DNA of 32,418 bases from contig JAILFF010000151.1 in the NCBI GenBank assembly GCA_024697705.1, positions 1 through 32,418 on the forward strand. Direction: 5' to 3'. Position 1 is the stretch's first letter. Each line of letters begins with the position of its first letter. Positions 17,091-24,757 of this stretch are shown here, piece by piece. The notes beneath the pieces were generated by a model. It searched no databases and was not told the origin of the DNA. It saw only the letters and a list, made by a program, of their open reading frames with translations. The DNA is from Ruminococcus sp. (GTDB taxonomy: Bacteria; Bacillota; Clostridia; Oscillospirales; Ruminococcaceae). The translations under genes and the position numbers were made by a program.

Positions 17091-19445
17091 ATGATGAAAG
17101 GACTGTTCAAAAAAGCGTCTGCGGCAGCCGCGGCTGTCGTTCTCTCGGTCAGCACCCTTACGACAGGTGTCAGCGCGTTCGGCGGAGTCACTGAGACAGA
17201 CACGCCCACATCGGGCGATTCCGCCGTGCTAAAATGGGTGACCCGCGCAGCTGCTCCCGATGACTGGCAGAACGCTCCCGGTATGCCCGCGATAGCAGGC
17301 GATGAGATCGTCTATATCTGCGGCACCGAGCTTTGCGCTCTCGACAAGAAGACGGGCAAGCTGCTCGGCAAGAAGGGCACTCTCGCCTCCGCCGCGTCCT
17401 ACGGACTTTCGGCTCCCGTTTACGCCGACGGCAAGATCATCGTGGCATTGAGCGGCGGCGTTGTTCAGGCTTTTGACGCCGAAACCTTTGAATCGCTGTG
17501 GGTATACCATGACGAACTCGGCGGTCAGGCTGCCTGCACGGTCGCTTACGACAAAGGCTATGTTTATACGGGCTTCTGGACCAGCGAGGCAGATGAGGCT
17601 AACTTCGTCTGCATACCCACTGCCGATACCGACCCGTCTTCCCCCGACGAGGAACAGGCTGCCGCCTGGACCTATACCGCGAACGGTGGTTATTACTGGT
17701 CGGGCGCCTGCATCACCTCCAATCTTGTCATCTTCGGCACCGATAACGGCGACGCTTCGGGCGACGGCGAGGGCAGCAAGATAGTCGCCGTGAGCAAGGC
17801 TAAAAGTATATCCTCCGGCAAGGCATACGTCAGAGGAACTGCTGAGGGACTTTCGGGCGACCTGCGCTCGGGCATTACCAAAGACCCCGATTCCGACTAC
17901 TATTACGTTACCTCGAAGGCGAAAAAGCTTATCAGATTCAAGACCGACAGCACAGGGAAGATCGGCGACGTTGAAGAGCTTGAGCTTCCCGGAATGTCGA
18001 GCTCCACGCCGATAATCGCAAACGGCAGACTGTATATCGGCTTGTGCGGAAGCTCCGCCTGGTACGAATACACGGGACACAAGATAGCCGTTATCGACAC
18101 CAAATCGTTCAAGATAGCCTATACAGCGGAAACAAACGGCTACTGCCAGTCGAGCGCTCTTATCAGCGAGAGTGGCGGCGAGAACTACGTCTACTTCACC
18201 GCGAACATGATGCCCGGAAATGTTTATGTTCTTCATGACAAGCCCGGCATGACCGCTCCCGACCTTACCGAGACCGTCACTGCCGAAAGCGGCACGGTAA
18301 AAGCCTGCCCCGTGCTTTTCAGCCCAGCGGGCGGTTATTCGCAGTATTGCCTTTCGAGCGTTCTTGCCGACACGGACGGCACGCTGATCTTCAAAAACGA
18401 TTCCAACAGCATTTTCGCCGTAGCGAAGAAGCCCGTTTCGATAAAAGCCGATTTCTTAATGACCATCTACAAAGAGGGCGAGAGATTCAGCACCGACGGA
18501 TTTGAGGCTCGTGCGGTCTATGCCGACGGCACCGAAAAGGACATTACCGCCGACGCAAAAGCGAAAGTACCGACCAAAGCGCTCAAAGCTGGCAGCTACA
18601 AGCTCGAAGTGACATACGAATTCGGTCTCGCTCCCGACGGCACCGCTGCCGAGCCTTTCAAGACCGAAGTGAAATACGATGTTCTCGCCGCCGATGATTT
18701 CGACAATTATCAGGATACGGTAAACCTTATCGAAGAGCTGGGCGAGATCACCGAAGACAGCCGCGCCGACGTCGAAAGGGCAAGAAAGCTCTACGATTCG
18801 CTTTCCGATACGGCTAAGAAGCTCGTTTACAATTACGACGACCTCACAAGAGCGGAATGGGTCCTTGCAAGACTGGCGGAGTCAAAAAAGATCACGTTCT
18901 ATGACTGCGAGTTCGGAACGGATAACTCCGTAAAGCTGAGCTGGAGACCCGTAAGCGGAGCTTCTTCCTATCAGCTGTTCATGTACGATAACAACGGCGG
19001 CATGAAAAAGCTTGCCGATCTGAGAACACCTGTCGTAAAGCTCACGGGTCTTAAAGCAGGCAAGGAATACAGGTTCTGCGTAAAAGCCGCAGGCACCGAC
19101 GGCAGCGGCAAGACCGCGATCATCGCCGAATCCGATACGGAGCTCATAACTGCAAAGCTCGGTCAGACAAAGATAACCGACGGTAAGCTCGCTAATAACG
19201 GTCTGCTGCTCACCTATACCCCGTCAGAGGGCGCGGACGGTTACATGATACAGTATTACAGCACGGCGGCGAATGAATGGAAAACGCTTTCCACCGTCGG
19301 CGCGGAGCATACCAAGGTCAAACTGATAGGGATCAGAAGCGGCAAAACTTACAGATTCCGCGTTGTACCCGTGAAGAACACCGGCACGAATATGATAGTC
19401 GGAGACCCCTCCAACGAATTCGAGACAGGGTCATCCGATAAGTAA
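17091..19445 (+). CDS. secreted PQQ-type beta-propeller protein with Ig-like, helical and two FnIII domains
   Basis: A 784-residue exported protein and first gene of the riboswitch operon. The signal peptide (1-29) ends ...TGVSA. Residues about 45-440 are a PQQ/quinoprotein-type beta-propeller, with repeated blades such as 'VYICGTELCALDKKTGKLL' and 'VVQAFDAETFESLWVY'. Next are a bacterial Ig-like domain (about 448-535), a helical segment typical of Gram-positive surface proteins (about 537-600, 'LYDSLSDTAKKLVYNYDDL') and two FnIII domains (about 602-690 and 692-780). No anchor or sortase motif is visible. Control by a cobalamin riboswitch and the ECF genes downstream suggest corrinoid capture, as the Bacteroides BtuG propeller does, but homology to BtuG is not claimed. 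AAGGAGGG precedes the ATG. Confidence 0.85.
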   Translation: MMKGLFKKASAAAAAVVLSVSTLTTGVSAFGGVTETDTPTSGDSAVLKWVTRAAAPDDWQNAPGMPAIAGDEIVYICGTELCALDKKTGKLLGKKGTLASAASYGLSAPVYADGKIIVALSGGVVQAFDAETFESLWVYHDELGGQAACTVAYDKGYVYTGFWTSEADEANFVCIPTADTDPSSPDEEQAAAWTYTANGGYYWSGACITSNLVIFGTDNGDASGDGEGSKIVAVSKAKSISSGKAYVRGTAEGLSGDLRSGITKDPDSDYYYVTSKAKKLIRFKTDSTGKIGDVEELELPGMSSSTPIIANGRLYIGLCGSSAWYEYTGHKIAVIDTKSFKIAYTAETNGYCQSSALISESGGENYVYFTANMMPGNVYVLHDKPGMTAPDLTETVTAESGTVKACPVLFSPAGGYSQYCLSSVLADTDGTLIFKNDSNSIFAVAKKPVSIKADFLMTIYKEGERFSTDGFEARAVYADGTEKDITADAKAKVPTKALKAGSYKLEVTYEFGLAPDGTAAEPFKTEVKYDVLAADDFDNYQDTVNLIEELGEITEDSRADVERARKLYDSLSDTAKKLVYNYDDLTRAEWVLARLAESKKITFYDCEFGTDNSVKLSWRPVSGASSYQLFMYDNNGGMKKLADLRTPVVKLTGLKAGKEYRFCVKAAGTDGSGKTAIIAESDTELITAKLGQTKITDGKLANNGLLLTYTPSEGADGYMIQYYSTAANEWKTLSTVGAEHTKVKLIGIRSGKTYRFRVVPVKNTGTNMIVGDPSNEFETGSSDK

Positions 19446-19472
19446 CAGCAATGAACCAGGGAGCGTGAGAGC

Positions 19473-21452
19473 ATGAAAGCGGGCAGGATAATCATCAGAG
19501 CGGCAGCCGTGCTTACTTCGGCAGCAGCCGCGCTTTCGGCAGCCGTTTTAAAGCCTATCGACGCCGAAATATCCGAAGAGAACACGCCCGCCCGCTTTTC
19601 TCACGCCGTCACCGCCGCCGCTTTTTCAGCCGACACGAAGGACAGCTCCTCCGCAGAAGGAGAAACGGACGCAGGCGATAATTCAACCGAAAACATCACA
19701 GGAGAGGAGGAGCTTTTCACGGAAGAAAGCTCCTCCGTGCTCCCGCGGCTGCCCGATGAAAGCAGCAGTTCGGAAGGCGAAAGTCTGTCCGAAGCCGCGC
19801 ACGAGGAAAACATGAGCCTCGCGGACAGCGGCGGGAACACGGAGACCTCACATCAGACGGATAATACCGACAAGGAAGAGATTTCCAAGCAGACCGAAAG
19901 CGCTCCCGAAACGATCGGCGGAACACCTTCGGCTTCGGAAAGCGGCAGCGACGTTCCGAGTACATCTGCCCGGGAAAATACCGAAAATTCAGCCGTTCAG
20001 CCCGATCAGCCGACCGCCGATGACAGCTCGGACAGCGAAGAGGAACAGACCGTCATCACCGACGACGGCGAAAGCTCCGGCGAGCCGGGCAAGGACACCT
20101 ACCCCGAAGGCGGCATTAACAAAGTTAATGCTGCCGACAAGGTCTATTTCTCCACAGACATCACCGACGGAAAGCACTACGACCAGCCCGAGCTTAAATT
20201 CACCATCACCCACAACTGCCCCGAGCTGAAGATCGGACAGATCGAAGTCAAGCTGGACGGCATGAAACAGCCCTTCGGCGACCGCGTAACTCTTGCGGAG
20301 GGCAAAAACGAGATATACATCTCGGTCTCGTACACCGATAAGGACGGAAAGGTCATCACCGCCTGCCGCGAATATACCGTGTGGCTCGACAAGGCAGAGT
20401 CCGAAAAGACCCCGCCCGTGTTCGTTACAGACCTGTGCGACACAAGCACCGGGAACGCCGAATTTGCTTTCAAGGCGTATTTCGATGGCGGCACAGATGA
20501 TGCGGAAGGACTTTCTCTCGTTGTAAAGCTCGGCGGCAGAACGCTCGAAGGCGCGGGCGGCTGCTATGTCTGCACCCTTTCGCGGGGAGAGAACATCATC
20601 ACCGTGACGGGCGGCTACGATTTTGACGGCAGGCATACCGAGATAAACGAAAGCTATGTCATCACGCTCGAAGCCGATTCCGAAGCGCCGTTTCTCGAAT
20701 ACATAAACGTCCCCGAAAGCACGCGCAGCAGGATATTCACCCTCGACCTTATCGCAAGGGACAGCGGCGGCGGCAGGCTTTACAAGGGCAATATCTGCGT
20801 AAGGCTTAACGGTGCGGAGATAAAGTCCTCATGGAGCGAGACTACCTACACCACCTACGCGCTGAAGCTCGCCCCGGGCGACAATACGCTCGATATCCGC
20901 GTTACGGACAGCGACGGGTTGTTTTCCGACTACTCCTACGTAATAGGCTGCACGGCGGGCGCTGACGGCGAGGTCATCGGAAGTGCGGCTCTTACCGTTG
21001 ACTGCGGCGTACTGGGGCTCGGCAGTATATGCGACAGCGCGGACATCGACATAATTCAGGGGCAGTCAGCCGCCGAAGCCGTGACAAAGGCTCTCGAAGC
21101 GATGGGCTTCACGGTGGGCTATCGCGGCGAATTTGAAGGCGGGTTCTATCTGTACGGGCTTTACAAGGAGAACATAGCGGCGGGCGCCGAGATACCCGCA
21201 GACCTGCGCGGCTGCCTTGAAAACGACCCGACGGTAAGGATAAGCGACAGGACAGACCCCGACAGGCTTTGCGAATACGACTTCACAAGCGGCTCGGGCT
21301 GGATGGTCACGGTGAACGGGCATTTCACGACCTACGGCTTCAGCGACATTCATCTTCAGGACGGAAATTCCCTTGTGCTGAAATTCACGCTTGCGGGCGG
21401 CAGAGACATTGGAGATAAAGGCAGCGGAGCGCTTTATGACGTACAATATTGA
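19473..21452 (+). CDS. secreted Ig-repeat protein with C-terminal DUF4430 (transcobalamin-like C) domain
   Basis: A 659-residue exported protein. The signal peptide is MKAGRIIIRAAAVLTSAAAALSA-like (N-terminal about 24 residues). Residues 45-213 are a low-complexity Ser/Glu/Asp/Thr stalk. Three Ig- or cadherin-like beta domains follow (about 216-310, 313-405, 410-500). The C-terminus (about 505-648) is a DUF4430 domain, with the motif SGSGWMVTVNG and the ending 'DIHLQDGNSLVLKFTLAGG'. DUF4430 corresponds to the beta domain of animal transcobalamin and intrinsic factor, which closes over bound B12. There is no membrane anchor. AGGGAG lies at 19458-19463. Its 3' end overlaps the next gene by 17 nt in another frame; see the finding on a possible split protein. 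Confidence 0.88.
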   Translation: MKAGRIIIRAAAVLTSAAAALSAAVLKPIDAEISEENTPARFSHAVTAAAFSADTKDSSSAEGETDAGDNSTENITGEEELFTEESSSVLPRLPDESSSSEGESLSEAAHEENMSLADSGGNTETSHQTDNTDKEEISKQTESAPETIGGTPSASESGSDVPSTSARENTENSAVQPDQPTADDSSDSEEEQTVITDDGESSGEPGKDTYPEGGINKVNAADKVYFSTDITDGKHYDQPELKFTITHNCPELKIGQIEVKLDGMKQPFGDRVTLAEGKNEIYISVSYTDKDGKVITACREYTVWLDKAESEKTPPVFVTDLCDTSTGNAEFAFKAYFDGGTDDAEGLSLVVKLGGRTLEGAGGCYVCTLSRGENIITVTGGYDFDGRHTEINESYVITLEADSEAPFLEYINVPESTRSRIFTLDLIARDSGGGRLYKGNICVRLNGAEIKSSWSETTYTTYALKLAPGDNTLDIRVTDSDGLFSDYSYVIGCTAGADGEVIGSAALTVDCGVLGLGSICDSADIDIIQGQSAAEAVTKALEAMGFTVGYRGEFEGGFYLYGLYKENIAAGAEIPADLRGCLENDPTVRISDRTDPDRLCEYDFTSGSGWMVTVNGHFTTYGFSDIHLQDGNSLVLKFTLAGGRDIGDKGSGALYDVQY

Positions 21453-22773
21453 TACTCCCACGGCGGCATACGAAAGATATACTCTCACCGACGATAAATA
21501 TATAAAGCTCGTCGAAAACGCCCTCGATTGGGAACGCCGCCGCCTGAAAAAAGATTCGCTCGCGGAGGGCTTTGCCGAAAGCGGTGCAGCGGGCAGTCCC
21601 GAGGGCGACTGGTTCATGATAGCCGAAAAAGCGCTGGGTACAGAGGACGATTACGCCGCCTACATCAAAGCCTGCGAACAGCCCGAAGACCCCTCCCCCA
21701 CAGAAGCGGCGCGGCGGGCGATAACCGAAAGGCTGCTCACGGGCGGCGGAGACTACACGAACTTGTTCGCGCCAATGCCCGAATACGAGCTTAATGAGCT
21801 TGCGGTCAACGAGATAATTTGGGTCGGAACGGCGGAAAGGCTCTGCGGCGAGAGTTACACAGCTTATCTTGACGAGCTTATCGAACGGCAGAATCCCGAC
21901 GGCAGCTTCGGCATGAGGGGCGACAGCGACCCCGACCTCACCGCCATGTCGCTGATACTTCTCCCGAAAGAGAGCGAACAGGCGGTAAAGGCGCTGGGCT
22001 GTCTTTCCGAGATGTGGCAGAGCGGAAAGATCGCTAACTGCGAAGCCGCCGCCTGGTGCATAATAGGCTGCTGTTCACAGGATATCCGCCCGAACGACAC
22101 CGCCGATTTCCCCGCAGGAATTGACGGCAGAAGACCCATCGACCTGTTGGCGCTTGACTGCCTTTGCCGCGACGGAGGGTTCTCGCACCTTCCCGACGGT
22201 GATGATTCGGCGGCGCTCCCGACCGAACAGGCGCTTCTTGCGCTTGCGGCGCTTGCCGAATCGAACGCGAACGGCAACGGTCTTTTCGATGAAATAACGG
22301 TCGATACGGATATTTACAGTCAGCGAAAAATCAGCGGCGAGAGCTTTGACGAATTTGACGAAGCCGCCGCACGCGAACTTTCGCCAAGCACCGCGAATAA
22401 AGAAGCTCTTTGGGCGCTGCATGAACGGGCGAACTACTGCGGCGCGACCGATGAACAAAAGGCGCTTGCAGATGGAAAAATAACGGAGATACGCGAAAAG
22501 CTGCGCGTAATAAGCGAGCTTAATCTTGAAACGACCGTAAATCTTTACCCGCCGGAGGAAGTCGGTTTTACAAAGCTCGGGCAGCTGACCGAGCATAACC
22601 GCCGCGCCGCCGAAATCGCGGACGAGGACAAAGCTCTGCTGCTGGCGGGGGAAGAGCTTATCAAGAGGGAAAAACGGCTCAAAGCCGAGTGCGCCGCGGG
22701 AATCGCGGGGCTTGCCGTAACGACAGCGGGAGCAGTAATTTTATTTGTAAGGAAAAGGAAAAAGAGAAAATGA
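21436..22773 (+). CDS. terpenoid-cyclase-like alpha/alpha-toroid surface protein with C-terminal anchor
   Basis: A 445-residue protein of the prenyltransferase/squalene-oxidase repeat fold, of the secreted type found beside DUF4430 domains rather than a real terpene cyclase. Key segments are GDWFMIAEKALGTEDDYAAYI (family opening, about 58-77 by shortened motif GDW...DDYAAY), RQNPDGSFGMRGDSDPDLTAM (starting at 151) and RDGGFSHLP...TEQALLALAAL (about 245-275). Such alpha6/alpha6 barrels form the other half of transcobalamin. A transmembrane helix (about 420-438) is followed by the stop-transfer tail RKRKKRK. No signal peptide is present at this start, which is odd for an anchored surface protein. 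ATG 21436 has GGAG at 21426-21429; a TTG at 21391 is possible but unlikely. Confidence 0.85.
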   Translation: MTYNIDTPTAAYERYTLTDDKYIKLVENALDWERRRLKKDSLAEGFAESGAAGSPEGDWFMIAEKALGTEDDYAAYIKACEQPEDPSPTEAARRAITERLLTGGGDYTNLFAPMPEYELNELAVNEIIWVGTAERLCGESYTAYLDELIERQNPDGSFGMRGDSDPDLTAMSLILLPKESEQAVKALGCLSEMWQSGKIANCEAAAWCIIGCCSQDIRPNDTADFPAGIDGRRPIDLLALDCLCRDGGFSHLPDGDDSAALPTEQALLALAALAESNANGNGLFDEITVDTDIYSQRKISGESFDEFDEAAARELSPSTANKEALWALHERANYCGATDEQKALADGKITEIREKLRVISELNLETTVNLYPPEEVGFTKLGQLTEHNRRAAEIADEDKALLLAGEELIKREKRLKAECAAGIAGLAVTTAGAVILFVRKRKKRK

Positions 22774-23702
22774 TGAGTGAGATAAAACCGCTTTTCGATG
22801 AAATAAACAAGGCGCTTATCGGGCGCGGAGATACCGTGCTGAAATGCCTTACCGCGCTTGTTGCGGGCGGTCATGTGCTGCTCGAAGACAGCCCGGGCGT
22901 CGGAAAGACCACGCTTTCAAAGGCGGTCGCGGCGGCGGCGGGGCTTAAGACAAAGCGCGTGCAGTTCACGCCCGACACCCAGCCCTCCGACATAACGGGC
23001 TTTACGATGTGGGACGCGGAGCAGAAGAAATTCCGCTTTCACGAGGGCGCTGTACAGACGCACGTACTGCTTGCCGACGAGATAAACCGCACCTCGCCGC
23101 GCACCCAGTCGGCGCTTTTGCAGGCGATGGAGGAAGGCGCGGTCAGCGAGGAGGGTATCACCACCGAGCTCGAAAAGCCGTTCATGGTGATTGCCACGCA
23201 GAACCCCTTCGGCGCGGCGGGGACGATGCAGCTGCCCCATTCGCAGCTCGACCGCTTTATGATGAAGCTCTCTCTCGGCAGACCGACCGCCGATGAGCTT
23301 AAAGAGATGATACTCACACGCGGAACGGGAGCGCCCGAGATTCGCTCTGTCGGCAGCCGCGAGGAGATACTTTCCTTTCGAGAAAAGGCGGCTCGGGTCA
23401 AAATATCCGACGCGGCTTCGGAATGGATAGCCCGCCTTACCGAGCTTACCCACTCAAACGAGAATATCGCTCAGGGCGCAAGTCCCCGTGCGGCGCTTTC
23501 GCTTGCGGCGGCGGCACGGGCGGCGGCTTTCATCGACGGGCGCGACTACGTTCTTCCCGAAGATATCGCGGCGCTTTTCGCCGACTGCTTCGCCCACAGA
23601 CTTGTGCTTTCTTCCGCAGCAGGAATGGAAAGCGGTGCGGCGCGTGCCGTCTGCGGCGAGATACTCAAAAGCTGCCCTCCGCCGCACATACTTAAAAGAT
23701 AA
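22770..23702 (+). CDS. MoxR-family AAA+ ATPase within the corrinoid operon
   Basis: A 310-residue MoxR ATPase. Walker A is DSPGVGKT (40-47) and Walker B VLLADE (99-104), followed by INRTSPRTQ; the ATQNPFGAAGT motif and the C-terminal lid are present. The ATG overlaps the toroid gene stop (ATGA), showing translational coupling. The longer open frame from 22689 would run inside the toroid gene and is rejected. It precedes DUF58 and transglutaminase-like genes, the classical MoxR-DUF58-TGc trio, whose proposed role is chaperone-like remodelling of partner proteins at the membrane. Its place in a B12-regulated operon suggests the client is one of the surface or transport components. Confidence 0.93.
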   Translation: MMSEIKPLFDEINKALIGRGDTVLKCLTALVAGGHVLLEDSPGVGKTTLSKAVAAAAGLKTKRVQFTPDTQPSDITGFTMWDAEQKKFRFHEGAVQTHVLLADEINRTSPRTQSALLQAMEEGAVSEEGITTELEKPFMVIATQNPFGAAGTMQLPHSQLDRFMMKLSLGRPTADELKEMILTRGTGAPEIRSVGSREEILSFREKAARVKISDAASEWIARLTELTHSNENIAQGASPRAALSLAAAARAAAFIDGRDYVLPEDIAALFADCFAHRLVLSSAAGMESGAARAVCGEILKSCPPPHILKR

Positions 23703-23805
23703 AAGATAAGAGATAAAAGATATACTTTAATCCCCGTGTTTGAAATTTAAACTAATATTTCACTGTTGCGTATTATATCTATTATCTTTAATCTTTTATC
23801 TTAAA
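23694..23805. repeat. AAAAGAT-heptad palindromic element
   Basis: The left arm has four 7-bp units: AAAAGAT, AAAAGAT, AAGAGAT, AAAAGAT (23694-23721). The right arm holds inverted units ending in CTTTAAT, CTTTTAT and CTT (about 23772-23802). It straddles the end of the MoxR gene, so the last MoxR codons and its stop are repeat-derived. Confidence 0.75.
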
Positions 23806-23809
23806 GTAA

Positions 23810-24757
23810 ATGCTCATTTATAGTATCTTATATCTTATATCTCATATCTTTTATCTCATATCTTTTATCGCATATCTTTTATCTTATATCTTTTATCTTA
23901 TATCTTTCAACAGTGGGGGGCAGATTATTATTACGGTTATTATAGCGGTCGTTATCCCGCTGATGATAACGGCGGCTGTCATGTATGTGCTTGAAAGGCT
24001 CTCGGACAGGCGCGGGGCGAAGCTTTCTTTCTGCAAAGGGAAAATCGAACTGACGGCTGAGGAAAGCAGACTGTTAAAGCATTACAAGGCTGACATAACG
24101 CTTACGAACCTTTTCACGGGCGAGACCGCCGTCATCAAGGGCGTTCGCTTTTCCTCGCAGGATAAGGCTGTTGTACAAACAAAGCTCGTACCTGCGGCGG
24201 AGGGCTGCTCATGCGGTATGCTCCGCGCCGTGGTTTCAGCCGTGAAATGGCGTTACAGCTTCTGTCCCGCGTATGTTAAGGGCGTTCCTCCGAAAGCGGT
24301 CAGCCGTCTGATAATGCCGCAGGCAGCATCGGGCTTCATTCCCGCTGAGCTTCTTTTTCACATCGCGACTTCCTCCGACGGAATTCCCGACGGCGGCACC
24401 TGCGGCGCGAGAACATACCAACGCGGCGAACGAATGAGCGACATTCACATGAAGCTCTCGGCAAAGATGGGTAAGTACATGGTGCGCGAAAGACTGCCCG
24501 AATACGGTCTGCTGACGTTCGCTTTTTTCTACGAAAAAGGATTTGCCGAAAAAAACGCCGCGCTGCTGCTCGGGTGCGTTGGCGAATGTCTTACACGCGG
24601 AATAAAGTGCCGCGTCTTTTTCGGAGAAGAACAGGCGGCTGTCAATTCTTACGAGGAAATCGAACCTTTATTCGCACAGCTGCTTTCGGCTGAAAGACAA
24701 GCGCCCGCCGAAAAAGCGCAGTTCGGAATAACGCACGGGGAGGTCGTATGCAAATGA
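23810..24757 (+). CDS. DUF58 (von Willebrand A-like) membrane-anchored protein; start uncertain
   Basis: A DUF58 protein, the usual partner of MoxR. The signature RTYQRGERMSDIHMKLSAKM (short form YQRGE..DIHMK.SA) is present, followed by a Rossmann-like C-terminal half. The N-terminus is unusual. Residues 2-34 (315-residue version from ATG 23810) are translated from a 12-unit heptad repeat and form a hydrophobic stretch. A second hydrophobic segment, IIITVIIAVVIPLMITAAV (about 39-57), looks like the ancestral anchor. ATG 23810 has no ribosome binding site. GGGGGG at 23915-23920 could serve an AUU start near 23927-23930; ATG 23963 would cut the anchor. The 3' end overlaps the next gene by 10 nt. 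DUF58 identity is firm, the start is not. Confidence 0.8.
   Translation: MLIYSILYLISHIFYLISFIAYLLSYIFYLISFNSGGQIIITVIIAVVIPLMITAAVMYVLERLSDRRGAKLSFCKGKIELTAEESRLLKHYKADITLTNLFTGETAVIKGVRFSSQDKAVVQTKLVPAAEGCSCGMLRAVVSAVKWRYSFCPAYVKGVPPKAVSRLIMPQAASGFIPAELLFHIATSSDGIPDGGTCGARTYQRGERMSDIHMKLSAKMGKYMVRERLPEYGLLTFAFFYEKGFAEKNAALLLGCVGECLTRGIKCRVFFGEEQAAVNSYEEIEPLFAQLLSAERQAPAEKAQFGITHGEVVCK
23824..23907. repeat. 12-unit heptanucleotide tandem array
   Basis: Twelve contiguous 7-bp units of consensus TATCTT[A/T] with variants TATCTCA and TATCGCA. It is the inverse complement of the AAAAGAT heptads and lies inside the open reading frame of the DUF58 gene. Confidence 0.9.

Noticed and set aside
21436-22773. 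Genuine squalene-hopene or terpene cyclase
   Set aside because: No DxDD-type catalytic motif, a C-terminal membrane anchor, and DUF4430/ECF neighbours point to a surface binding toroid.
23824-23907. CRISPR array
   Set aside because: The 7-bp units are contiguous with no spacers, and no cas genes are present.
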